Source: a virus
DNA length: 21,621 bases
Strand: one strand, 5' to 3'
IMG/VR virus record: IMGVR_UViG_3300027734_000345
Location: 1 to 21,621 of that record
Positions 1-6,500 of the stretch are shown piece by piece. A program made the translations under genes and the position numbers. The notes beneath the pieces are model-generated. The model was not told the DNA's origin and searched no databases. It saw only the letters and a program-made list of their open reading frames with translations. Within the stretch, counting starts at the first letter, position 1, and each line of letters starts with the position of its first letter.

Positions 1-14
1 CAGAAGTGTTCAGC

Positions 15-197
15 ATGAGAGACATCATTGCTGCGGAGCAAGCAAAAGCAAGGAAGATGCGGGATGCAGAATCATGGCTACGAAAGGAAAGGGAGCGTCT
101 CCTAGCAGAAAAGCAAGCATACCTGTTGGTAACTTTCCTATTCCTAATATACCTATGGATGGTAATAGGTCTGGTAAGCAAGATTGGGAGAACGTAG
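15..197 (+). CDS. Possible small membrane protein, 5' end uncertain
   Basis: The frame is open to the left edge of the window; the first ATG is at 15, with a weak AGAAG about eight bases upstream, giving 60 residues. The N-terminal half is a charged helix rich in Lys, Arg and Glu, followed by one hydrophobic segment (about residues 39-57). It overlaps the next frame (74-361), which also encodes a membrane segment, by more than 100 bases, so possibly only one of the two is translated. No family recognised. Confidence 0.35.
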   Translation: MRDIIAAEQAKARKMRDAESWLRKERERLLAEKQAYLLVTFLFLIYLWMVIGLVSKIGRT

Positions 198-361
198 TGG
201 GATGGATTGCTGCTTGTGTTCTTGTCGTATTGTTGTTACCTGTTTTGGGTATGCTTTACATGGATATATTGCAAACCAAGAATGAAGCACAAGAACAGGT
301 TCAGAAGGTTGAGAAACTCAGAAGGCAGATTGAACAAAAGGAAAGGGAGAAGGTGAAATGA
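74..361 (+). CDS. Small single-pass membrane protein with C-terminal coiled coil
   Basis: 95 residues: a polar N-terminus, one transmembrane segment at about residues 42-63, then a charged Lys/Glu/Gln helix likely to form a coiled coil. The stop overlaps the next start (ATGA at 358), so it is coupled to the following lipoprotein gene. The start is weak: no clear ribosome binding site precedes 74, and an in-frame ATG at 155 would give a 68-residue protein that still keeps the membrane segment. Its place directly before lysis genes makes a holin-type or accessory lysis role possible, but nothing in the sequence proves it. Confidence 0.55.
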   Translation: MATKGKGASPSRKASIPVGNFPIPNIPMDGNRSGKQDWENVVGWIAACVLVVLLLPVLGMLYMDILQTKNEAQEQVQKVEKLRRQIEQKEREKVK

Positions 362-543
362 ATATTTACTGTATTTGGTGCTTATCTATCCTGTTGGTAC
401 TGCTGACGGGTTGTGATGACCGCTTCCGCTACAAGTGCCAAGACCCAAAGAACTGGAGTGAGCCAGAGTGCAAACCCCCAATCTGTACTGCTACAGGTAC
501 TTGTCCAGAGATGTTAGTTAAACCCGAACAGGAGAAGAAATGA
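358..543 (+). CDS. Small lipoprotein
   Basis: 61 residues with a classical lipoprotein signal: hydrophobic stretch from residue 3 and lipobox LTGC with the acylated cysteine at position 19. The mature part is short and rich in Cys and Pro, with motifs such as KPPICTATGTCPE, so disulfides are likely in the periplasm. The Asp after Cys19 (CDD) would, by the E. coli +2 rule, favour retention at the inner membrane. It overlaps both neighbours by four bases (ATGA), so it belongs to the lysis operon. It is not the Rz1 partner, since a separate Rz1 candidate lies downstream. Function unknown. Confidence 0.7.
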   Translation: MNIYCIWCLSILLVLLTGCDDRFRYKCQDPKNWSEPECKPPICTATGTCPEMLVKPEQEKK

Positions 544-863
544 TGCCTACAGTTGGATACAAACCTAATAACCGCATGACTGCTGAAGAAATTGAAGCTA
601 GGGTGTGGGCTTTTGTGATTGTTTGTTTGATATTGATTCTTCTTGGCTCTGTAGCCATGTTTCTCTACGCATTAACTTACGTCACTCAGCCGATGGCTGG
701 AATGGCTCCAATAGACAAGGTTTATACACAGCAAATCAGCACCATTATGGTGTTCATCACTGGTGTGTTGGGTGGTGTTGCTGGTAGGTCTGGTGTCAAG
801 GCAATAGCTACAGCTACAGCCAAGGCAGAAGCCATTGACAACGATGAGCCCCCAAAGCCATGA
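540..863 (+). CDS. Two-pass membrane protein, holin candidate
   Basis: 107 residues. Two hydrophobic segments are visible, about residues 22-47 and 67-82 (the second is Gly-rich), followed by an Ala/Thr/Lys-rich polar tail ending in EPPKP. The gene sits directly before Rz and overlaps both neighbours by four bases. Size, two membrane passes and position fit a small phage holin, but holins share little sequence and no family motif is recognised, so the role is inferred from context only. Confidence 0.65.
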   Translation: MMPTVGYKPNNRMTAEEIEARVWAFVIVCLILILLGSVAMFLYALTYVTQPMAGMAPIDKVYTQQISTIMVFITGVLGGVAGRSGVKAIATATAKAEAIDNDEPPKP

Positions 864-1342
864 GTTTGTTTAATCCTTGGGTGCTTTTGGGCATCCTTAT
901 GGCGGTAGTTGGGTCGTTTGGTAGCGGTTATTACAAGGGGTCAGATGATGAACTTACTCGTCAACAACTTGAAATTGCTGCACTAAATGCTGAAGCTAGG
1001 GTGAAGGAACAAGCCCTAATAACTGCTGTTCAGACCCAATCTACTAAACTTCAAAAGGCAAATCAAGATGCAAAACTTGCTCAACAAAAGCGCAATTCTG
1101 ACATTGAGTCTGGCGCTCTCAAGTTGCGGCTTTCTGTCAAAGCCCCCGTCTGCCCCGTACATACCGCCTCAGATGCCCCCATTACCAGCGGAGATAGCGT
1201 TCAAACAACAACCGAACTTGACCCAGCGTTTGCTCGATCTCTTGTCGCCATCACAGACGATGGAGACAAAGCCATCAGGCAATTGAACGCTTGCATAGAG
1301 GCTTACAACAGTGTTTATCAAACTTTGAACAAATCACGTTAA
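860..1342 (+). CDS. Rz: Rz-like inner-membrane spanin
   Basis: 160 residues. One N-terminal signal-anchor helix (about residues 5-24) is followed by a long charged, Ala/Gln-rich helix (about 30-90) expected to be a periplasmic coiled coil. The C-terminal stretch LNACIEAYNSVY resembles the end of Rz proteins. Spanins fuse inner and outer membranes in the last step of lysis of Gram-negative hosts. Strong support comes from a second frame nested inside it (1068-1286) that encodes a lipoprotein of Rz1 type, the classic lambda-like arrangement. It overlaps the upstream gene by four bases. Confidence 0.82.
   Translation: MSLFNPWVLLGILMAVVGSFGSGYYKGSDDELTRQQLEIAALNAEARVKEQALITAVQTQSTKLQKANQDAKLAQQKRNSDIESGALKLRLSVKAPVCPVHTASDAPITSGDSVQTTTELDPAFARSLVAITDDGDKAIRQLNACIEAYNSVYQTLNKSR
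1068..1286 (+). CDS. Rz1: Rz1-like outer-membrane spanin lipoprotein, nested in Rz
   Basis: 72 residues read in the +1 frame relative to Rz and lying wholly within it. The N-terminus is a lipoprotein signal with lipobox LSSC and acylated Cys at residue 20. The mature part is strongly proline-rich (KPPSAPYIPPQMPPLP), as expected of Rz1. AAAAGG at 1053-1058 gives a ribosome binding site nine bases before the ATG. The product should sit in the inner leaflet of the outer membrane and bind Rz across the periplasm. Nested Rz1 genes are often missed by gene callers. Confidence 0.82.
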   Translation: MQNLLNKSAILTLSLALSSCGFLSKPPSAPYIPPQMPPLPAEIAFKQQPNLTQRLLDLLSPSQTMETKPSGN

Positions 1343-1399
1343 GATTCACGCTGTTGTCATTGATTTAGTTTACTTTAGGGCAACTTCACTGGAGTTGTC

Positions 1400-2353
1400 A
1401 TGACAAAACTATCAGACAAAGAGTTTCTTGAGTTATGGGCAACACATCAATCTGCATCTGTAATTGCAAAAATTATGGACATGGATTTACGTTCAATCCA
1501 AAAACGTAGACGTCATTTAGAAGTTAAATTTGGACAATCTCTTAGCCCAAAACTTTTACCTGTTACTTTAAGCAAACCCGAAAATCCAGCAAGAAAAGAA
1601 CTTGGGATAGAGAATGGCGTTGTTATTGTTTTTAGTGATGCTCACTTCTGGCCTAGCATCCACACAACGGCGTATAAGGGACTTCTTTGGGCAATTAAAG
1701 AGTTTCAGCCAAAGGCTGTTATTGCCAATGGAGATATATTTGATGGCGCTAGTATTAGCCGTTTTCCTCGTATTGGATGGGATTCAACGCCATCGGTAAT
1801 ACAAGAGTTGAAAGCCTGTGAATTGGCAATGGGTGAGATTGAAGAAGCCGCCAAGAAAGCAAGACACAATGTAAACCTAGTGTGGACACTTGGTAACCAT
1901 GACGCAAGGTTTGAGAACCGCCTAGCTGCCAATGCCCCTCAATATGAGCAAGTCAAAGGCTTTTCTCTGAAAGACCATTTCCCTGCTTGGCATCCATGCT
2001 GGAGTTGTTGGCCTACCGAGGAAGTAGCTGTTAAACATCGCTGGAAAGGTGGCATTCACGCCACACACAACAATACAGTCAATGCTGGTGTAAGCATAGT
2101 TACAGGGCATCTACACAGCCTCAAAGTCACTCCTTATGCTGACTACAACGGCAACAGGTTTGGGGTCGATACAGGCACATTGGCAGAGACTGATGGCCCT
2201 CAGTTTGTCAACTACCTAGAAGATTCGCCTGTCAATTGGAGATCAGGGTTTGCTGTACTGACATTTCATAATGGGAAATTGCTTTGGCCTGAGTTAGTGC
2301 ATAAGTGGGATGATGGACAAATTGAGTTTAGGGGCAAGGTTTATGACGTATGA
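1400..2353 (+). CDS. Calcineurin-like metallophosphoesterase with N-terminal HTH-like region
   Basis: 317 residues. All hallmark metal-binding motifs of the calcineurin-like superfamily are present in order: DAH at 80-82, GDIFD at 111-115, GNHD at 165-168, a His near 220-223 and GHLH at 236-239. The first 45 residues look like a helix-turn-helix followed by a basic stretch (SIQKRRRHLE), suggesting nucleic-acid binding. GGAG lies five bases before the ATG. Relatives act on phosphodiesters, phosphoproteins or DNA ends; the substrate cannot be told here. Its position between spanins and endolysin is unexpected for a DNA enzyme. The fold is clear, the role unknown. Confidence 0.85.
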   Translation: MTKLSDKEFLELWATHQSASVIAKIMDMDLRSIQKRRRHLEVKFGQSLSPKLLPVTLSKPENPARKELGIENGVVIVFSDAHFWPSIHTTAYKGLLWAIKEFQPKAVIANGDIFDGASISRFPRIGWDSTPSVIQELKACELAMGEIEEAAKKARHNVNLVWTLGNHDARFENRLAANAPQYEQVKGFSLKDHFPAWHPCWSCWPTEEVAVKHRWKGGIHATHNNTVNAGVSIVTGHLHSLKVTPYADYNGNRFGVDTGTLAETDGPQFVNYLEDSPVNWRSGFAVLTFHNGKLLWPELVHKWDDGQIEFRGKVYDV

Positions 2354-2555
2354 CCTTGTAGCTTATCTCAGATCTGAAATAAAAGAACTACATCACATTT
2401 TGCATGAAACTCAGCTTGCTTTGGCGCAAGCAAATGTCAGGCTTAACAGACGTTCTGAACCCTTAACTGAGGAACGTATCTATACCTTGTATAGACGTAG
2501 CTTGGACTGGCGTAAGTTGGCTAGAGACATTGAAGCAGAGCACGATATTGAATAA
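2343..2555 (+). CDS. Small basic helical protein of unknown function
   Basis: 70 residues, mostly helical, with Arg/Lys/Glu-rich heptad-like spacing and the C-terminal stretch SLDWRKLARDIEAEHDIE. An upstream in-frame start at 2310 exists, but the ATG at 2343 is preceded by AGGGGCAAGG at good spacing and reduces overlap with the phosphoesterase gene to 11 bases, so it is preferred. Probably co-translated with that gene. No family recognised. Confidence 0.6.
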   Translation: MTYDLVAYLRSEIKELHHILHETQLALAQANVRLNRRSEPLTEERIYTLYRRSLDWRKLARDIEAEHDIE

Positions 2556-2580
2556 AAAAAGGGGAGTCCTAAGACCCCCC
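2554..2580 (-). terminator. Rho-independent terminator for the acidic-protein gene
   Basis: Read on the - strand, a stem of about eight pairs with one mismatch (GGGGAGTC at 2561-2568 against 2573-2580) and loop of four is followed by a run of seven T. On the + strand the A-run precedes the hairpin, so the polarity fits the gene ending at 2604. Confidence 0.7.
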
Positions 2581-2603
2581 TGTTAAGGTCAACTGCACTT
2601 AAA

Positions 2604-2888
2604 TTATGCCACACGTTCCCAGACTAAGCCATCTTCGTCTTCTACGATCTCTCCGATTTCGTATTCGTCGGATTCTGCGTCTTCGTCGGTTTCGTCTTCT
2701 TCGTCAGTTTCTTCATCGCACTGATATTCGTAGTCTTCGGTAACGTCATAGTCAACGCACCAGTCATGGTTTTTTTGGAATTCGATGAATTCCTGAATGA
2801 TTGCAATCTTGTCAAACTCCATTGTCTCAACAGTCACCTTGTCTGAACCAAAATCCCAATCTGCAATGTCAATCTCAATCTTGTACAT
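2604..2888 (-). CDS. Highly acidic small protein, possible nucleic-acid mimic
   Basis: 94 residues from the ATG at 2888, chosen because AAGGGGAA lies at good spacing upstream; a longer frame to 2957 lacks such a site. By my count 37 residues are Asp/Glu and only five Lys/Arg, with the densest acidic run at about residues 51-86. The N-terminal third looks like a folded beta/alpha unit (MYKIEIDIADWDFG). It is the only - strand gene within the otherwise + strand lysis region and has its own terminator at 2554-2580, so it is probably transcribed separately. Strong negative charge is typical of phage DNA-mimic inhibitors, but also of other small proteins; function is not established. Confidence 0.7.
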   Translation of the reverse strand: MYKIEIDIADWDFGSDKVTVETMEFDKIAIIQEFIEFQKNHDWCVDYDVTEDYEYQCDEETDEEDETDEDAESDEYEIGEIVEDEDGLVWERVA

Positions 2889-2898
2889 GATGTTCCCC

Positions 2899-2926
2899 TT
2901 GTTATGGCATGATCGCCAAGTAAAAT
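2899..2926 (+). promoter_or_regulatory. Possible sigma70-type promoter for the endolysin gene
   Basis: TTGTTA at 2899-2904 and TAAAAT at 2921-2926 are separated by 16 bases and lie 67 bases before the endolysin ATG, in the gap between that gene and the oppositely oriented acidic-protein gene. By eye only. Confidence 0.3.
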
Positions 2927-2992
2927 AGTATCTTTGATTTATGACAGTCTCTAGCAATAATCCATCAATTTTTACAACGAAAGGTTAAAGAA

Positions 2993-3457
2993 ATGAATTT
3001 ATCAGCCAATTTTTCTTTGAAAGAACTAACGAAATCTGACACTGCTACCCGCCTTGGGATTGATAACACACCTGATGATGAGGCCATTGACAATCTGAAG
3101 ACTTTGTGTGAAAAGGTGCTTCAGCCTGTTCGTGAGCATTTTGGCAAGTCTGTGACTATTAATTCAGCTTATCGTAGCCCTGAGTCTAATGCTGCTGTTG
3201 GTGGCTCTAAGACTTCAGACCATTGCAAGGGTCAAGCCGCTGATATTGAGATTGCTGGCATTGCCAATGCTGATCTTGCCCAATGGATTATGGATAATTT
3301 GGACTATACACAACTAATCCTTGAATTCTACACACAGGGTATACCCGACTCTGGTTGGGTTCATGTGTCTTATGACCCTAATAACCTTAAGAAGCAGGAA
3401 TTGACTGCTGTTAAGGTGGCAGGGAAGACTCAGTATCTGAATGGACTACAGGCTTGA
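2993..3457 (+). CDS. M15-family D-Ala-D-Ala carboxypeptidase-like endolysin
   Basis: 154 residues. The zinc site of the M15 family is visible: His77 in SDHCKGQAAD, Asp84 in the same motif, and His124 in GWVHVSY; SAYRSPESNAAVGG (58-71) is the usual preceding motif. No signal peptide is seen, so release to the periplasm would need the holin candidate upstream. Such enzymes cut peptidoglycan cross-link peptides. A purine-rich site with AAAGG lies before the ATG. The 3' end overlaps a convergent - strand gene by 47 bases. Confidence 0.88.
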   Translation: MNLSANFSLKELTKSDTATRLGIDNTPDDEAIDNLKTLCEKVLQPVREHFGKSVTINSAYRSPESNAAVGGSKTSDHCKGQAADIEIAGIANADLAQWIMDNLDYTQLILEFYTQGIPDSGWVHVSYDPNNLKKQELTAVKVAGKTQYLNGLQA

Positions 3458-3614
3458 TTTGAGTCTTACAGAAGTGTTTGGGGACAAGGTGTTCAAAGAA
3501 GATCACTTCCCCGCACTTCTCACATAGCCATGCTTCACCTCGGTCTACAGTGGTTACTTTATTGCCACGTTGACCATTACGTCTGCCGTAGAAGGTTCTT
3601 ATCTTGCGAATCAT
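3411..3614 (-). CDS. Small putative zinc-finger protein
   Basis: 67 residues. The N-terminus is strongly basic (MIRKIRTFYGRRNGQRGNK) and the middle carries CEKCGEV followed by HLVPKHFC, a pattern able to bind one zinc ion. This suggests nucleic-acid binding. The start overlaps the stop of the preceding 57-residue gene (ATGA at 3611-3614), placing it last in a - strand operon. Its last 47 bases overlap the endolysin gene on the other strand, so the C-terminus may be unconstrained. Confidence 0.6.
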   Translation of the reverse strand: MIRKIRTFYGRRNGQRGNKVTTVDRGEAWLCEKCGEVIFFEHLVPKHFCKTQIKPVVHSDTESSLPP

Positions 3615-3784
3615 TTACCAATTTTAGCCTTTGAATAGATAAAAAAATCACGCTTTTCTGTCAACGCAATACGCTCTCTTGCGTTTTTACCAAAGGCTTG
3701 ACCAGCAGCAAATTGCCTAAGTTCTTTGTCTCTTGTCCAAATACTAGGCTCTCCTCGCCAATCAAATACGTTTTTCTTAATCAT
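3611..3784 (-). CDS. 57-residue basic protein of unknown function
   Basis: A short frame beginning MIKKNVFDWRGEPSIWTRD and ending KAKIGK. It overlaps the upstream gene by eight bases and the downstream gene by four (ATGA), which is strong contextual support for translation. Composition is basic and aromatic-rich; no transmembrane segment and no family recognised. Confidence 0.6.
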   Translation of the reverse strand: MIKKNVFDWRGEPSIWTRDKELRQFAAGQAFGKNARERIALTEKRDFFIYSKAKIGK

Positions 3785-3977
3785 CTTTACCCCATCGTTT
3801 ACATAATTGCTTTATTGTTTTACTTTGCTTCTTAGGCTTTTCACACACTTCACTCACAGATTTATCTTTTGCTTTTGCCTGTAATTGTGGAGAAGTCAGA
3901 GGTTTAGGTGTATCAGGAAAGAGATTAGTCCATCCTGACACCCCCATAACTATACCGATAATAAGTCGGTCAATCAT
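3777..3977 (-). CDS. Small protein with N-terminal hydrophobic anchor
   Basis: 66 residues. Residues 3-20 form a hydrophobic signal-anchor (RLIIGIVMGVSGWTNLF), followed by a Pro/Lys/Ser-rich tail with two cysteines. Its ATG overlaps the stop of the 39-residue membrane peptide upstream, and its stop overlaps the next gene's start. Likely an inner-membrane or secreted small protein; function unknown. Confidence 0.55.
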   Translation of the reverse strand: MIDRLIIGIVMGVSGWTNLFPDTPKPLTSPQLQAKAKDKSVSEVCEKPKKQSKTIKQLCKRWGKDD

Positions 3978-4093
3978 TCATTATCAACTTCGTTTTGTAG
4001 GAAATAAAGTACCCAAACAAGGATGACCCCAAAGGCAATCACTGCAAAACCGCCAAAAGCCATTAACATAAAAGTTACGAGTACATCCCACAT
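3974..4093 (-). CDS. 39-residue single-pass membrane peptide
   Basis: The frame reads MWDVLVTFMLMAFGGFAVIA and continues hydrophobic to a short acidic tail (QNEVDNE). It is coupled at both ends: TAATG with the winged-helix gene upstream and ATGA with the next gene downstream. Function unknown. The two couplings make it more credible than its length alone would. Confidence 0.6.
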   Translation of the reverse strand: MWDVLVTFMLMAFGGFAVIAFGVILVWVLYFLQNEVDNE

Positions 4094-4428
4094 TAGACTG
4101 CCCTCCACTCACGTTCATTACGCCCTGCTGAAGACTTAACTGTTCTGCCTGTCAACTCAATCAGGTTCATCTTCTGCAACTCGTTTAAACGCCTTGCAAC
4201 CTGATTTGCCTCTAACCCGCTATGTCTGGCTATCCCATCTTTTCCAAGCGAGCCATAAGCCTTTAAACAGTCCACAATGGTGCTGAAGTGCTTTGAGGCC
4301 AAGTCTTTGGCAGCATCAGCGGCTTCATAGCTGGTTACTGGGTCGATACATCTCACCCTGTTAAATATTGGTAAATCAAAAAACTTCTTCACTTCACCAC
4401 CAAAATGCGTTTTGTCTAACAAATCCAT
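4093..4428 (-). CDS. Winged-helix DNA-binding protein
   Basis: 111 residues from the ATG at 4428, which is preceded by AGGAG at proper spacing; an upstream TTG at 4434 is not needed. The C-terminal half looks like a winged helix: ARHSGLEANQVARRLNELQK (about 67-86) is a convincing helix-turn-helix, followed by a short wing (GRTVKSSAGRNEREW). The N-terminal part may mediate dimers. It is second in a - strand operon, 12 bases after the AT-rich gene. A transcription regulator of phage genes is the natural guess; targets unknown. Confidence 0.7.
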   Translation of the reverse strand: MDLLDKTHFGGEVKKFFDLPIFNRVRCIDPVTSYEAADAAKDLASKHFSTIVDCLKAYGSLGKDGIARHSGLEANQVARRLNELQKMNLIELTGRTVKSSAGRNEREWRAV

Positions 4429-4440
4429 TATCAACTCCTG

Positions 4441-4872
4441 TTAAGTTAGTTTAATCAACACCATATCTTTTAAATTTACTTTAAAAAACTTCTCTCCACT
4501 TTCAACATATTTATTTTTTGATTCTTGTAAGTCTGATGCCAAGACTCTTTTTGCTGTGCAAATAAAAGCCATTGAACCATTCTTGTTAACCGAAATGAAA
4601 TACGTCTTCATGTTGTTTATCAATAATTTTCTTTTTCTCTCTGGAACATTTAGTGTGTCAAAAGGAAATAAATCTGTCTTCCATGAATTCCTTACCTCAA
4701 CTTCAACATAACCTATCTTCTTGTTATCCTTGTAAGCGACCAAATCCACACCATAAATGTCTTCATTTTCTACAAGTTTTATCTTGTAGTGCTTATCAAA
4801 CAATGCAATAACTTTGTCTTTTCCAAATTTATCGTACTGTTCGTGTAAGTTTTTATCGAACTTTTTATCCAT
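4441..4872 (-). CDS. Putative PD-(D/E)XK-like nuclease-fold protein, AT-rich moron candidate
   Basis: 143 residues, Lys-rich. The segment YGVDLVAYKDNKKIGYVEVEV (about 40-60) has the spacing of the Asp and Glu-x-Glu strands of restriction-endonuclease-like folds, although the usual catalytic Lys is not in the standard place. Base composition is clearly lower in G+C than its neighbours (about 23-30 % in the lines I counted), suggesting separate acquisition. No Shine-Dalgarno site precedes the ATG; instead a GTTAGT-N4-ACT motif directly abuts it, so initiation may be leaderless or controlled. Nuclease function is inference. Confidence 0.6.
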   Translation of the reverse strand: MDKKFDKNLHEQYDKFGKDKVIALFDKHYKIKLVENEDIYGVDLVAYKDNKKIGYVEVEVRNSWKTDLFPFDTLNVPERKRKLLINNMKTYFISVNKNGSMAFICTAKRVLASDLQESKNKYVESGEKFFKVNLKDMVLIKLT

Positions 4873-4888
4873 GTTAGTGTGTACTTAC
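4873..4888 (+). promoter_or_regulatory. GTTAGT-N4-ACT dyad motif, copy 1
   Basis: GTTAGT, four bases, ACTTAC: near-symmetric halves. It lies immediately upstream of the - strand ATG at 4872. One of eight copies in the window, all intergenic. Confidence 0.55.
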
Positions 4889-4971
4889 TTACAAATGCAG
4901 TCTCTCCCGCTGTCACCACCTCTGTATATTCACCCTGTGGTTAGATTTGTGCCTTGGAAGGCTGTGTCGAC

Positions 4972-5006
4972 TGTCTGCAATTGACTAATAAGGGGAATTG
5001 CAGACA
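4972..5006. repeat. Perfect 11-bp inverted repeat
   Basis: TGTCTGCAATT (4972-4982) and AATTGCAGACA (4996-5006) flank a 13-base spacer that itself contains ACTAAT, close to the ACTAAC half-site. It lies in the 182-base gap between the SSB-like gene and the AT-rich gene. No T-run follows on either strand, so it is not a typical terminator; an operator or RNA hairpin is more likely. Confidence 0.65.
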
Positions 5007-5054
5007 AACACATATACAAGATGCAATTCTCTCACCCCTTAATTCTGTAAAACA

Positions 5055-5297
5055 TCAAAATGGAATATCTTCATCCATGTCTTCAATGGAAGACTTACTC
5101 TTTGGTGAGGAAGTGTTCATTTCTTCTTTAGGGCTTACTGCTAACCCCATGAACTTTCCTGTTTTGCCTTCTTTAATCCAAGCTGACAGCCAGTAGGGTT
5201 TGCCATTGACTGTAATGTTCCCTTTGTAATCGGGATGATTTGGTGTTTTTTTGTCTTGCTCTTTAAAAAGTACACCTGAGTTATCACGCTGTTCCAT
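5055..5297 (-). CDS. Single-stranded-DNA-binding-like protein
   Basis: 80 residues. A beta-rich core (GNITVNGKPYWLSAWIKEGK) is followed by a Ser/Lys linker and the acidic C-terminal tip DMDEDIPF, which closely matches the partner-binding tail of SSB proteins. AAAGG lies at good spacing before the ATG. It is the last gene of a recombination operon with exonuclease and ERF, where an SSB is expected. The core is shorter than a canonical OB-fold SSB, so it may be a divergent or functional analogue. Confidence 0.7.
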   Translation of the reverse strand: MEQRDNSGVLFKEQDKKTPNHPDYKGNITVNGKPYWLSAWIKEGKTGKFMGLAVSPKEEMNTSSPKSKSSIEDMDEDIPF

Positions 5298-5299
5298 GT

Positions 5300-5920
5300 T
5301 TAAACCTTTATTTCATTGAGTTTTTTAACTTTGTCATCCACTTCTGAGAGAAACTGGATAACCTCTTGTTCGAGTTCTGCAATATACCTATCATTGCGCT
5401 CGATTCTTTTGACAAACAAATGTAAGTGTTCAGGCATTCGTGGGTCGAAACTCACAAAGTCGCACCAACTTCTGTTTGTACACGCCATTTGCCATTGCAT
5501 TTGGTCGTAATACTTTTTTGCTGGCTCATCACCAAGTAGTGTGTCAATGTGGGTTGCTGTATTGGGACACTTAATCTCTAAGCATCCATCATCACCCACC
5601 AAGCCATCAGGAGAGGCAGCAGACATGGTAATGCGTGGATGGTCAATAGCACCTACCTGATCTACCATATTGCCTGATTTAGCCTCGTATGCGGCTCTAG
5701 CAAAGGGTTCATTCTCAATACCCCATTCCATAGCCGCATTGGTGTATGACTCTGCTACTTGGTTTGTCATACGCTCGACTACCAGTTGCGCCATGTAGTT
5801 AGCCCTGCTGGTGCTGTAGCCTGTCTTTGTTTTGGCAACAATGTCAGAGATACGAGAAGCAGTAGCTTTGCCGCAACGCTGTGCAAACCATTCGGGTGTG
5901 CCTTGTTCAATATCACTCAT
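5300..5920 (-). CDS. YqaJ/lambda-exonuclease-like recombination nuclease
   Basis: 206 residues, usual size for the family. The N-terminal motif QGTPEWFAQRCGKATASRI, the GIENEPFAR motif (about 67-75), Asp105 in ASPDG and Glu115-Ile-Lys117 in GCLEIKCP form the expected active site of a PD-(D/E)XK exonuclease. Such enzymes resect double-stranded ends to give 3' single strands for an annealing protein. It overlaps the ERF gene by four bases (ATGA at 5917-5920) and is followed by the SSB-like gene two bases on, forming a compact strand-annealing system. Confidence 0.88.
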   Translation of the reverse strand: MSDIEQGTPEWFAQRCGKATASRISDIVAKTKTGYSTSRANYMAQLVVERMTNQVAESYTNAAMEWGIENEPFARAAYEAKSGNMVDQVGAIDHPRITMSAASPDGLVGDDGCLEIKCPNTATHIDTLLGDEPAKKYYDQMQWQMACTNRSWCDFVSFDPRMPEHLHLFVKRIERNDRYIAELEQEVIQFLSEVDDKVKKLNEIKV

Positions 5921-6498
5921 TTCAATGCTCCTTTACGCTTTTCTTTGGCATCAATCACTTTCTTTTGCCAATTTTTATCACCAGCGCAAGCAGAGTAAGC
6001 AGTGCTGTATACATTTTTGAGTTCCTCTAAAGCTGATGCAGCTTCAATAGCCGCTAAGTGGTCGATCATCATTCCTACATCAATCGTTTCGATGTTGCCT
6101 GAACCTGTTGTTGAATCAAGCGCATCGTGTTCTAAAAGTTCAAGCACAAGGGTATAAAGGTAACGGCGGTTATAGGTCTGACAAGCGCCCATGTTTTGCA
6201 CTTCATGGCAACCTTTGAGAGCCGCAGAACCAAAGGGGCAAGTAAAGACAATCTCACCACCACCATCTATATCGACTACGCAAAGTTCTGCTTGTTCTTT
6301 GGTAAACGACACAATGCTAATCAGACCGAGTTGGTCAAAGATTTCGAGTGCTGGATGCAGGAAGTCACCAAGTTCAAAGTAGTTATACCCTGCAAATTTG
6401 TTGTGTCCTGATTTCTTTAATGTGCGTGACCGCATCATCTTTCGGGCATCAGCCAGTTTCTTGTAAACGCCCATGTTGGCTTTGCTTTTTTCGTTCAT
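5917..6498 (-). CDS. erf: ERF-family single-strand annealing recombinase
   Basis: 193 residues from the ATG at 6498, preceded by AGGAG at five bases; an upstream GTG at 6504 is too close to that site. ERF hallmarks are visible: KFAGYNYFELGDFLHPAL near residue 34 and GACQTYNRRYLYTLVLEL near residue 104, followed by HDALD. The protein should anneal complementary single strands made by the adjacent exonuclease, aiding phage recombination and repair. The C-terminal region is variable in this family and ends in a Lys-rich tail. Confidence 0.88.
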   Translation of the reverse strand: MNEKSKANMGVYKKLADARKMMRSRTLKKSGHNKFAGYNYFELGDFLHPALEIFDQLGLISIVSFTKEQAELCVVDIDGGGEIVFTCPFGSAALKGCHEVQNMGACQTYNRRYLYTLVLELLEHDALDSTTGSGNIETIDVGMMIDHLAAIEAASALEELKNVYSTAYSACAGDKNWQKKVIDAKEKRKGALK

Positions 6499-6500
6499 AT

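Noticed and set aside
4954-5196. 80-residue + strand frame
   Set aside because: It lies mostly antisense to the SSB-like gene and covers the inverted repeat; no ribosome binding site or protein-like pattern.
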